Below, one piece after another: positions 34,735 through 55,091 of a stretch of 64,000 bases of DNA. The notes under the pieces were generated by a model, which worked only from the letters and a program-made list of their open reading frames with translations, ran no database searches and was not told the DNA's origin. Where the stretch lies: positions 186,001-250,000 of the forward strand of contig NW_023503481.1 in NCBI RefSeq assembly GCF_014529535.1. Reading direction: 5' to 3'. Position 1 is the first letter of the stretch. The number at the start of each line of letters is the position of its first letter. The stretch comes from Bradysia coprophila (lineage: Eukaryota > Arthropoda > Insecta > Diptera > Sciaridae). The position numbers were made by a program, and so were the translations under genes.

Positions 34735-36158
34735 ATGAATAATTTCTTGTTGATATCGCTAATTGTTTGTCTAGCATTAGCGATTAATGGTGAGATTTTA
34801 AAACGTGCTTACAAGGCAGAGTAAAAGTAAACCTGGCAGGAGCGGTTCATTATTGAAACGTCAAATGAGGGACCTAATACACTGTATGAAAATGAACTCA
34901 AATGAACACTGACATAAGTTGAAAAATTTAATTCGCAAAAAACATAGGGCTACTAGATTATTCAGGTCCCTAGTCAAACAAGCGCTCCTGCCTGGGTTAC
35001 TTTTACTCTGCCGTGGTGCTTAGCTTTGTTTTCGAGAGGTGATTCGATATTTTACAGTTCAAACAATTTTTTGTTTTCCTTCAGTCCATGGAGACACAGA
35101 TTTGGAATTCAGTCGTGCCGCTTTGGATGGTAAGTTATAATAATGGATTACGGCCTTGTTTGGAACTTTCTATTTCGCCAAATGTGGCGTTTGCATCCGA
35201 AGGGGCGAAATCGCATGGAATGCAGCCACAAACGGCAAACAAAGTTCCTAACAATTGCGTAAGTTATCCTCTTCACTAAGCACCGGAAATAGTACATTAT
35301 GACTTGGTCCACTTGGTCGCACATTTCTTGCTGAGACCGGTAAACCTCGCGATAGGAAATTCGCATTCACGCATATTACTCTCCTAGCACTCAATTTTTA
35401 ATAATCTTTTTCGAGTCGAGTTACTTAAAACGCTGGTTATTTTACATACAGAAACGCCTGATCGTGTGAAGGATCTGCTTGAGAAAGGTGCTAACATCAA
35501 TGCTAGAGACGAAGACGGCGACACGGCATTAATGAACGCTTCCAATAACGGTAATTTGAGTATTCAAATGTGTTATGAAAGTGACATCATTCCAGATTTT
35601 CTTTTGGGTTAGGGCGCTATGAAACTGTGAAATTTCTGATTGAAAACGGAGCTGATGTCAATGCAACAGACACAAATGGCAAAACCCCCTTAATGTTTGC
35701 TTCTGCTTTCGATAATTCCAGGATCATAAAACTTCTGGTTGACAATGGAGCCAATATCAATGCAACGGACAATAGTGGATGGTCGGCGTTAATTTATGCC
35801 GCTTTTGATGGTAATTTTCTCACGGACGACTTGAATGAAATTCTCTAAATCATTCATTTTGGGTGTGTGTGCAATCCTTCCATCATTTAAAGCTTAATTT
35901 ACACCCAACACGATACCAACAGCCTATCACATATCAACTGAATGTACTTTCGCAGGTCGTGAAAGATCAGTCCGCGCCCTGTTGCGGAAAGGTGCAGACG
36001 CTGACTATGCTTTAAAGTATGCGACTGAACACATGCACTCCGTCAGTGACTATTACGAGAGACGCAGCACGAGCGGCGAAGGAGGGTATCAAAAAGCCAT
36101 AGATATAATCAACAAAAATAACACTTTTTGGCGTAATCTTCAAAGTTACATCGAATGA
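34735..36158 (+). CDS. secreted small ankyrin-repeat protein, copy B
   Basis: Five exons: 34735-34789, 35085-35129, 35452-35550, 35613-35810 and 35956-36158; 199 residues. The signal peptide is MNNFLLISLIVCLALAIN. The ankyrin part carries KGANINARDEDGDTALMNA, GKTPLMFASAF, GANINATDNSGWSALIYAA and RALLRKGADA. The gene is transcribed away from copy A. Upstream bases also match copy A: ACCGGTTTGCAATA and AATTGTTGGTCAT precede both start codons, so the duplication includes the proximal promoter. Exon 2 is two codons shorter than in copy A. All splice sites and the reading frame are intact in both copies, which suggests both are used. Intron 1 is about 210 bases longer than in copy A because of a MITE insertion. 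Confidence 0.93.
34812..35015. mobile_element. MITE of 204 bp in intron 1 of ankyrin copy B, with target duplication
   Basis: Inverted termini of about 33 bases: the left begins CAAGGCAGAGTAAAAGTAA and the complement of the right begins CACGGCAGAGTAAAAGTAA. It is flanked by GTGCTTA at 34,805-34,811 and 35,016-35,022. The same intron in copy A has a single GTGCTTA between the same flanks (AAAAC and GCTTTGTTTTCGAGAGG), which gives the empty site. A 7- or 8-base target duplication and CA...TG ends would suit a hAT-type non-autonomous element; that assignment is inference. Confidence 0.92.
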
Positions 36159-37940
36159 TCATAAGTAGACGCAATATCAATAAATCTTGAAACTAAACTA
36201 CAAAACTGCTTCACAATGAAATTTCTTACCACAACATTGAAGGTATTGTCCAATGTCCAAAGCGTCCAAAGTCAACCCTAATAAATGATTGACTGTATTT
36301 GTACATCTATATGTCAATTGCACTGAAAAAGACACGAGAAACGACGACTTTCTGAAGAAACTACGAGTTCCTGAAAAAGTGGTGAGTATTCGACGACTTT
36401 TTCTTAACTTTTTCTTTAGAAAGTCGTCCTTTCTTCTCGCCTTTTTATTGGATATTGAATCTTCTACAAAATGTTAAAAACCGGCGATTTCCTGGAGAAA
36501 ATGGGAGTTCTTGAACTCATCGTTTCTTCAGAAAGTCGTCGTTTCTCGTGTCGTCGGAACGGAAAAGTCACTGTCAAATTTCATTATCGGAGACATAGCC
36601 TGTTCACGCAGATCAATTATATCCAGTACAAAATATGGAGAAAAAAAAATTGGAAAAGCGATTTTCCTGTCATAAAAGCCATTTATTTGAAAAACCTAAG
36701 AGTCGACTATCTCCCAAACAGCACTGCTACTAGCATGAACACTAAATTGACAAGTGTCAAATTTGGAAGCTTTAGTGATAAGAGCTACCCCTTACGACTG
36801 TTTGTATTGTATGTTCTAACTCGCACATCGAAGTCATCTATCTATACAAAAGAAACGCGGACCTACTGTGATTTCATCAGCCTCCAAATATTTTTTATGT
36901 TCATGCTAGTAGGAGGGTTGTGCCCAAACTAAAGAATCTTTTCGAGACTTTTTTCTCTTCTTGGAAGTATTGTCCAGCGGTATACCATGTAAAGTGGTGT
37001 AACTTTAGGAACTAACATAATATAACCTCAACAATCCCAAAAGTCCAGAAGGTAGCCCAATAAAACCTCAGATATCCTTCATAATACTTACGTTCTAGAG
37101 CTGGGAACATATTGTGCATGTACAGTGACAAAATTTTTAGGAACTGACCCACCTCAACAGTTCAATAAATCCAAAAAAAAACTCAGAGATCCTTCAAAAT
37201 CCTTAAATTCTAGAACAGGGAGCATGTTTCCGTGAAAATATGAAACTCGATTACGCCTTGAGTTACTAAAATTTACAGAAAATATAACTTTAGGTCGATT
37301 GTGATGGAAATACGTGTGATTATTTACTCTAAATAAATAATAATTTCGATGTATTTTTACATGAAGAACATGTGGTGACTTCACTGTTACGGACATATCG
37401 CCGGAACGAGCTGCACGATTTCAATAAAGAAAAAAACAAAAACGTAGCTCTTTAAATTCTCTATAAACCCTTTGAAGAAAATTTTTGCGAATTTACAGTC
37501 TTTCTATCGGTTTCAGAGATTTTCTTTAAAAAAAAAATATTTTTCGACCTTGACCAAGTTTTTCCGCCATTTTGGATTCAAATGTCAAAAAATAAATTGC
37601 ACCAAATTTTTTTTTTTGATTTTTCTCTATAACTGATTCTTTGGAAGTGGATTGATATCACTTCTCGCTTACGAATGAAAAATCATAGAAAAAAGGGAAA
37701 TAACGGCGGCTTACCAGATAACCATAGAATCAGGAATAGATACGGAACAACCTACAATCATCGTTATAACGATTTTCTAAGATGCACGATTTTTTGCCTA
37801 AGTAGGTCCACTAAGAAAATAGAGAACAGAAAAAGTCCTTTTCCAAAGAATTTGCACTAAAGCGAAGATTTTTATATCAGTTATTTTTCATGTTTCGGAA
37901 GCTTAACAACGGAAAATAAAATTAAAAATATATTGAAAAA
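36159..37940. other. gene-free stretch with inverted and direct repeats
   Basis: It holds an inverted pair at about 36,330-36,380 and 36,490-36,553 (core GAGAAACGACGACTTTCTGA and its complement). There is also a direct pair at about 37,020-37,105 and 37,140-37,225 (TCCAGAAGG- and TCTAGAACAGGGA-type words), related to the fold-back element at 30.5 kb. An open frame of 153 codons at 36,471-36,932 starts inside the inverted arm and has no domain. Confidence 0.5.
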
Positions 37941-37954
37941 ATTGTCAGTCAAGG

Positions 37955-38240
37955 GTCCTGACCCGCCCAAAAGGTGGGTTGCTATAGGTGCTGCGATTAC
38001 AACCATAAATCGAACATATGCAGAAACGAAAAGGCCTGTCTGCAGTGTGGTGGAGATCATGAAATTAAAGATTGCATAGTGACGAGAAGTGTGTGCATCA
38101 ATTGTAAAATAGTCGTGCAGAAACATAAAATGGATTTGGATTTAAACCACCCTGCCTGGAGTAAAATTTGTCCGGTATTGAAAAGAAACCTAGCTGAGGA
38201 AATGCGAATTGCCTACACAACATCAAATGTGGACATATAA
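37955..38240 (+). pseudogene. retrotransposon gag-like fragment with CCHC zinc knuckles
   Basis: The frame reads GCYRCCDYNHKSNICRNEK, then CLQCGGDHEIKDC, then VCINCK and NHPAWSKICPVLKRN before a stop at 38,238-38,240. The first two are CX2CX4HX4C and CX2CX3HX4C zinc knuckles, and the NHPAWSKICPV segment is typical of the ORF1 proteins of insect non-LTR retrotransposons. There is no N-terminal part and no reverse transcriptase nearby, so this is a remnant. The bases just upstream (CAGTCAAGGGTCCTGACCC) are shared with 28.52 kb. Confidence 0.75.
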
Positions 38241-38244
38241 ACTA

Positions 38245-38833
38245 CTGCAGCGAAACGACGTAAGCCCAATGACTGCTGGAACCCAAACAAAGGAAAACAG
38301 AGAGCGAAAAATTATGCGTGAAGTAAAGTAAAATATGAATTCATTAATAGTGAATTGAAACAAATTTTTGTATGGAGACATGGAAAAACCATTCTGAGAG
38401 AGTGCGAGAGAGAAATTAGAATGAAATGTTACTGAATGAGGGAAATTTATGTAAACTGATTTTTAAAATAGCAAGAAGCTAAATAAATAGCTTTCAGATG
38501 CTCCGTACATAGGTTTGGTAACACAACGTTGTATGACTCCTGGACCGCTGGACTATACTTTCAAGAACAGAAATAGAATCTCGAAAAAAAATCTTTAGTT
38601 TGGGTTTTTCAAATAAATAGCTTTTCCGGCAGGAAAATTTCTTTTCCATTTCACAGAAAAATATTTTTGTTTAATAGTTTCGTATCTCCATCTGGTAGGA
38701 CAAAAAATTTCCAAATAAATAAGAAACTCACCAAAACTCCTTTCGACTTAATTCGACAATTTTATTGAACCGGATGTGCTTCGCGTACAACGTTCAGTTT
38801 GATTTTACTATAAATTGGGGAAAGACACTACAA
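38245..38833. other. spacer and spondin 3' flank
   Basis: No feature recognised apart from AT-rich sequence. It should contain the 3' untranslated region of the spondin gene. Confidence 0.5.
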
Positions 38834-41699
38834 TCAACACTGCTGGAAGCAACGTTTACGTTTGGATAATTTTTTCGGGCATGCAACACCTCCGTTTCTC
38901 GCTTCGGTAATGATACGGCGATACTTTTCAGTTGTTCCATTGCCACACGATACGGAACATGGTGACCATTCACCCCATTCACTGACTACACAATCAGTCA
39001 CGTCTGCTAAATTATGTCCTCGTCCTCTGTTCACCGGCACTGCTGGCGATTGGGTCGTAGGCGCATCTGTTAGATTAGAAATGGAAAGTTAATCGGAGAG
39101 GATTCAGTATCAAGATCGTTCCGATTAACCTTGACCGCGAATGCACAAGTCTTGACACTCTTGTAAGGTTAAGAAATTGTTCTGATTGCCACGACAACCT
39201 CCATACACGAATGGAACGCACGCAGACCTGTCTCTGTCGTACGAGTAACGATTATAGGCTCCTCTGCAAGGTCCAACATCCTGCACTTGGGCACAGATAT
39301 CTGCGAATTTACGAAATTGAAATCCGGAATCATTTTAGCGAATTGATTCGCAGAGTACCTAGAGCTTCTTGTTGATCGAAGAAGCATGTCGGTCGATTTG
39401 AGCAGACCTCTTGTTGATTCAATTCCAAGCGTCCGTTGCATGTCTCAGTCATCGACGAATCGGCTAACAGAAGTCTTGTCCTGATTCGGATTCCATTTCC
39501 ACAGGTTTTGCTGCAAGGACTCCATTCACTCCAGACCGTGACTGGACACAAAGGATCTGGCAATTCAATTTGCTCGAAAGAACATTCCGGCTTCATGCAC
39601 TTCTCCTTTTCGACTGTAAAACGAACGATTCTTGGTGGTAGAGTTACTTCTCTCTACCGCTAAAGCGGAAACCTACCAACAGATACATGAGGACACTTTT
39701 TCCTGCCGGCATGGTCTATGAACGTTCGTGTTCTCATCGATATTCCAATTCCACATGTAGCCGAACATGGTGACATCTCTGACCATTTCGTTGTCTTGCA
39801 AACACCGACACCTTCACCAGCATCGTCAACGTTGGCCTGACTTCTAGCCAGATTCTCTTCCGGTTCGTCGACGTTGTTTCTGTAATTTGAGTGCAATTTT
39901 TGTCGATCGATTCGAATCGATTGATGTAGAACTTACTCGCACTCCGGCACATCGGCTACGCACATTTCCTTATTGACCAATTGTCGATTGCATTGCGATT
40001 CAGCCGCCAAAGTGGGATTCGTATACTCACGGCTACGCATTCGGATTCCTTTGCCGCAGGTAACGGAACACGGGGTCCATTGCGTGAATTGAGTGGTTGA
40101 GCATTGAGCTGAAATTTGGTTTTAAATGATTTGGAGGCTAAGATAAACGATCGGAAAATTGTGTGTTGGTTGGAGGTCTTTCGAAGATGAAACAACACAG
40201 TCATAAACTACAGACTTTACTCACGTCGTGATTCACCCTCTTCAGTGTTCTCGGACACATCCAATATTTGTGACTGCAGGAAACTATCGTCACAGTTTCT
40301 GGAAAAGACTCGTTCTCGACGAATATACAATTTTGCCAACGGCGTCATCTTATCGCTGTTCGGATTATAGAATGGTTGTCTCGGATCTTCTGGGTACATT
40401 GTCGTAATTCTGTACATTCTCTCTCGCGGCTGAGTTTCCGCGTTAGGTGACTAGCGAAGGGACAAAGTTTTCAATTTCATTCCACAAATCGCTTCGATTT
40501 ACCGAAGCTGTATTTACCATGTACGTGATGCCATTATCTGTGCCCGAATCCCATGGATACAAATCGATATCAATGCTGTCCTTCCACGTGCAGTCCGCTT
40601 CACATAAATTCAAACCACTGACGCCAACCACCCAATCCGGTGATGGACCGAACATTGAAACCAACGATAGTTTGTGGTGATCACGATCGACCCGGAATTG
40701 AGACGAAGTGTTCTGATTCACATTCGGATACCACAATCCAGCTGCTTTGATGAGTGTCCTCAATCTCGGCCCTTTGGCCCTCAGTTCCGTTTCTAATGCT
40801 CGCGGCGATCCCCATTCGGCTAACGACCGGAATCCATCGGTTGCGATATGATTTTCTCCCCAGAACGAAAAGTTTGAGTCGTGTGAAGCACCAATCACAT
40901 CCGAAAAATGGGTTAGCCAAACGGCGAACGGATAGTCTCGGGGATGTGTTTCGTTCGACCAAATTCCTTCGAAGACAAACTGAAAAACCAGCGGAATTTA
41001 TGTTTTGATTCCGAAGTTAATTGACTGCATAGACCTTACACTGTATTTCGCTTCGTCACAGGCGCAACATTCTGCCGTACGCTTTTCCGTATTCTCGCAA
41101 ATAATCTTCGTTAGTTGATCATCATCGGAATACCAACTTTTCGATTCTTCATACACCATTGCTCGTAGTGCCACACAACCGGATCCGGCTGCCGGAGCTA
41201 CCCACATAACTTGAATCTCAGTTTTCGGGAAATCGTCTGCTTCGGACACAGTATTCACGCAATCTTCGTTGAATTTACTCAACGCATCGCTGAACAATTG
41301 GAAGCGTCCCACTTTTCTCGGACTTGCCATACGATAAACAGCTGTGTCTGGTGACGACGTGGAAGCGGTCTGGGCGTTTAACGTGAAATGCGTGAATTGC
41401 TGAATATTGCCATGTGTTCGCGATCCCAATAGGAACACTGTCAACAGTTTTGCATGAATTTAGATACAAAAAACTAGAATTCGATTTTTAAAAAAAACGA
41501 GAAATTTTGGTTCGTTACAATTGTAAATCTTTCCCGGCTCATAACCGGATGGTTCATCGCCAACTATTATTCGATAACCGTTATCTCCGCGTCCTTTACG
41601 TCCATGTGGTGCTTGTGGAACTCTTGAACAACAAGATATGCCTTCCAGGAGTAGCAACAAAGCGCAGACCGTTGTTAGCACTGTGGCCAGTGAGGTCAT
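38834..41699 (-). CDS. spondin with reeler, spondin-N, thrombospondin and Kunitz domains
   Basis: Secreted matrix protein. Nine exons: 41519-41699, 41040-41437, 40518-40979, 40225-40450, 39937-40108, 39677-39879, 39359-39613, 39130-39300 and 38834-39066; 766 residues, all junctions in frame. Seen: signal peptide MTSLATVLTTVCALLLLLEG (1-20); reeler domain (about 24-170, with GDNGYRIIV and SRTHGNIQQFTHFTL); spondin-N domain (about 195-400, with EGIWSNETHPRDYP, FGPSPDWVVGVSGLNLCE and SGTDNGITYMSPN); thrombospondin type 1 repeats in exons 5, 6, 7 and 9 (WTPCSVTCGKG, MSPCSATCGIG, WSEWSPCSKTCGNG, WGEWSPCSVSCGNG); and a Kunitz domain filling exon 8 (CAQVQDVGPCRGAYNRYSYD, PFVYGGCRGNQNNF, CQDLC). Insect fat-spondin has this combination, so this is its likely relative. 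Exon 3 reads on past its donor for 25 codons, so the junction at 40,518/40,450 rests on family homology (YMSPN). Confidence 0.95.
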
Positions 41700-43140
41700 C
41701 TATGGAATAAAATTTTTTGATCGAAAAGCTCTTCAGAATAAATTCAAATTATTCGAAAAAAAAAATCCGCATAACGAGCGGAAGAACGCTTTAGATATCA
41801 ATACATCATCTGTTATCGACAATGACGTCAAAATTAATAACAATCTCCAGCTGACGTTGTCTTATAAGCAAATAAATGTTAAAACCAGTGAAGGACAAGA
41901 TTTTATTTCAATCTTTTGGGATCTGAGACAAATAAAGTAAAAGATTCGAAAATTGAACTAGTGTGAAATAGACGAATTGCTTAGTAGTACAAAACCAGGC
42001 AAAATGAAAACATTCTCGTACCTTTCTTATCGTGAAACGATCTTAGTCCTCACAATAATGTTCCAACGGCGATGAGAATACCAATTTTTTAACTTCCAAA
42101 CTTCGGGATTCAATTTTTCATCGTCTGAATCAAGCCAAGATTTACACGAGAACTGAACATATTTCAGCTTATTCCAAGTTATCGCTAGATAAATGTACGA
42201 CCTACGACCCATCATTTTATTGAAATGCTGATAAAGCAAGCAATTAGAAGCCAACACACAATATAAAGTGAAGAACATTATCATGTGTGTATTTACTGAC
42301 ATATAATCGCGCATGGTTCGTCATGTTGTGTCGTGAAGTTTTGATTCAAATTAATTAATCTCATACGGAACGATGGTCGATTTGTTAGATTGACGGTCGG
42401 ATTTATGTATGCTAGTTGTATACAATGCTACGTTTAGTGTGTCATACACAGATCGCGATAAAAGTAATTGACCTGATGTTTGTAAACAGCTTTGGAACAA
42501 CGTATAGTTAGGCTAGAAAATTGAGAGACAAACATTTTAGTTTCATCTTTCAAGTCGAAGAATTTATCAGTTTTTCCTGACATAATGTTGTAAATAATGT
42601 CAGTTAGGAATAGTAAAATGCAAAAAGGGGACGTATAGAACTAGCGAATTATAAAAATTATAATTTTTTTTTTACTAATTTCGGCAGAAGTTACAGCATT
42701 CTTTTTGAATTTTGATTAATAATCTCAAGATGGATTCTTTTCAAAGCCGACTTCCCAAAATGTGACCAGTCGACTTCCCAAAATCTGACCCATCATTGTG
42801 GGTCATCACATATGCCTGGAAAGATCTTAAAAATTAAGATGTTTTTAATGTCTCTACGGCTTAACTGAGAGTAAAGTGTTCACACACCTAAGCCGTTTAG
42901 CTCTCCGATTACGAACGAGCAATGGAAGCTCCTCCCACCTCTTATTGTTTAAAAGTAAATTACTGGATATTGGATATTCAGTACCACAGTGATCTCAATA
43001 CTACGGTAGAAGAACTACCACATATAGCTACTATAGCCCTCTTAATATACAGACAAGTGTGTTATTTTAATTGCGTTTTTGTTTTAAGTCGTAGAGTCAT
43101 CACAAACTCGACTGATCATACCAGAAAACAGACGATGCAT
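41700..43140. other. gene-free stretch upstream of spondin
   Basis: It contains one family 2 repeat copy (listed separately). A 95-codon frame on the minus strand (42,027-42,314) has a hydrophobic start but no recognisable domain or splice partner. The spondin promoter should lie just above 41,700; no clear element was picked. Confidence 0.45.
41812..41945 (+). repeat. interspersed repeat family 2, copy d
   Basis: Starts ATCTGTTATCGACAATGACG, has TTATAAGCAAATAAATGTTA in the middle and GGACAAGATTTTATTTCAAT near the end. This is the family 2 order, diverged. It lies about 110 bases upstream of the spondin start codon. Confidence 0.65.
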
Positions 43141-43379
43141 TGAGAATATGTTTCGATGAAATTTTTCATTGTTTTAATTTCGTTAAGCGTCAAAAGTGAC
43201 ATTATAACAATGAAGAATTTGATCGATCATCAATGCTTCGTCTGTTTTCAACATGATGCACCGTCACAAAAAACATTTTTTTGTAACCGAACGAACACGT
43301 GGTATCACACGATACCTTTCAAAAACGTATCTTCGGGGTCTAGACCGATAGAACTTGAAATGGTTGAATGCCGACATTT

Positions 43380-44005
43380 CATCGCGTATGCATCCAAACC
43401 CCATAAAACCCAAAAGCACATAAAATTACCTTTTAAATGACACCCCACACGACCATGTACGTTTTGTGTACCTCGAGAAATTTCTGTAAGAACAGTGTAA
43501 TGCTGAAAACAAACGAGACATTGAAAACGTGTTTTGGTCCTAGTTTTCATTGACAAATGCAGCAATCGTAATTTTCGTTGGAGAAATTTCTAACTTTATT
43601 TGACAGTTGCGACAATTTCGTCATGAAAACAAGGACCAAAACATGTTTTGAATGCCTCGTTTGTTTTCAGCATAAGTCTTCGGTTGAAAACTTTTAGTGC
43701 ACATTTTCAGTGTGGATGAATTTTAAAGACAATAAGTCCCTTTTTGGGTAATAGTGCATGTGATTACCTTTCTAATGACATTCCACACGAGTACGACTCG
43801 TGTAACTGGCGAAATTTTTGTAAGAAAAGTGCTAATTTTCGGGTTTTGATCACCTTTCACCAGCGACACAGGCTTCGAAGAATTTTTTTGAAAGTGGTTT
43901 TGGTTTCTGGGGTCGAATACCTTTCTAGGTACATATCAAAAAGTCCACTGGAAAATGCTACCGATTTCGAAGGGTGTTTTTCAAAAGAATCCCTCCTACT
44001 TTTTG
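43380..44005 (+). repeat. palindromic repeat family 1, copy c, with an inverted pair inside
   Basis: 43,430-43,475 carries TGACACCCCACACGACCATG. 43,745-44,000 matches 1,610-1,860 closely, including CTTTCACCAGCGACACA and AAAAGTCCACTGGAAAATGC. Between them lies an inverted pair (about 43,500-43,557 and 43,620-43,678) built on CAAACGAGACATTGAAAAC and its complement. The element is longer than the copy at 1.5 kb, probably because of this insertion. Confidence 0.75.
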
Positions 44006-44046
44006 CGAAATTTCGATGAGCCTAGGATTGCGCAAAATGTCTTCAA

Positions 44047-44165
44047 ATTTCTTTAAGTGTCATAAAATTCGTTAAATGTCACAAAATTCGTTAAATGTCA
44101 CAAAATTCGTCAAATTTCAACAATTTTGTTAAATTTCACAAATTTCGTTAAATGTCACAAATTTC
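44047..44165 (+). repeat. imperfect tandem repeat of about 20 bp
   Basis: About six units of TCACAAAATTCGTTAAATG, decaying towards the right. It recalls the AAATTCG-rich simple repeats at 10.0, 19.6 and 46.7 kb. Confidence 0.85.
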
Positions 44166-45033
44166 CGAGGGAAAAACAACACGAGCGAATGGTGGGACAG
44201 TGTTAAGCGAATAATGAACGAAAAAAGGTGAATAATGAGCGAATGAAGGGCGAATAATGGGGAAATAATTGGCGAATGGACAAGATTTTCCATTGTTGTT
44301 TCCCACTCGCAAATTTCGTACAATTTCACAAATAATTGGCCCAGTTGTTCTTCATTTGGTCCACTCATACACACAAAACTTCTTATCCATCTTATACGAG
44401 TGGAATAGTTACACGTATGCAAGGGGTAGTGGCAGAGACGTATAAAGAAAAGACGGATAACCAGTTTTGTTTATATATGAGTGAATCAGCTGAATCAATT
44501 TCCTACACAAATATTACTCACGTCCACTGTAAATTGAAACCTTATTTTTCAAGAGACTTACCTTACTCCCCAACATGTGCAAATATCACTGTACTTTACC
44601 TACTATATTGCGTTGTATGAGTATTGGGTCCACCAGTCTGTCGTCCAGGCTTAAAAGGCGAAATAATTCCTCGGTACAAAATTTGGTTTTTTCTTTCAAC
44701 TTTTTTTTTATTTTATTTTTCTCAAATAAAAAAGTTTAAATTTTTGGCTTTGACTACAAGAAAAGTAAAATTTGTTCACAACATAAAAGGAACGTTCAAG
44801 TTAACGAAATTTGAATTGAATTTATCACAGAAACTTAAACCAGTAAATCGTTCGGAATTGTCTGCGCTTTATAACTGTTTTTAACTTTAAATTGTCTGTT
44901 GTCTATTACTTCCTCTAAAAAAAATGTTCAAAAAATTGCAAGAAAACGTTCAAAAAAGCCGCCAAAAAAATGTTTGTCGTTTGATGTGTATCGGATTATA
45001 AGTACAAGCAAAGTTGAGTTAAGTGGATGTTGA
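44165..45033. other. gene-free stretch, 3' flank of KIAA0930 homologue
   Basis: 44,190-44,290 has a run of GCGAATAATG-like words. No exon was recognised. Confidence 0.45.
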
Positions 45034-54630
<9,597 letters not shown>

Positions 54631-55090
54631 TTTTTCAGTCCTTTTCGTTTCACCCGAATCCTTTGGCTATTTAAGGGGTATCTCCAGCGAATATTCAATT
54701 CCTTTAGTCGCTTGAACCGCACGTTTAACAGAATATAAATTTGTCCGTTTCACTAATGTGCCATTGTCCGTTCGAATTTAAGCCGAAACAAAGCCGTTCT
54801 GAGTGCTTGCCTGAGTTTTGTAATTGTGATGAAATGAAAAGTGTTTTCGAGAATGAAATCGATGATGCAGTTGTCAACATACAAAGTTGTGTTTTGTTTT
54901 GATTCTGCGCTGAATTGTAATGAAATGTCAAATTGATAGAGAGCGAGAGGGAGAGAGATTATCAATGAAATGGAGAAATGTTAGTGAGTGAGTTCATCGG
55001 AAACTCTCTCGCCATGTGCGATTTTTTGTAATGGTGAGTTCAGACCATCTATAGTTTCATTGCGGTGTTGGTTGGGCTCTAGGACTAAAT
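54631..55090. other. 5' flank of the KIAA0930 homologue
   Basis: The promoter and 5' untranslated region of the minus-strand gene should lie here. The ATG at 54,630 follows an A-rich context. No TATA box or other defined element was identified. Confidence 0.45.
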
Positions 55091-55091
55091 A

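Noticed and set aside
36471-36932. 153-codon frame
   Set aside because: Starts inside an inverted-repeat arm and shows no recognisable domain. A chance frame is more likely.
42027-42314. 95-codon minus-strand frame with a hydrophobic start
   Set aside because: No recognisable family, and the hydrophobic part is preceded and followed by ordinary sequence without splice partners. Could be revisited with RNA data.
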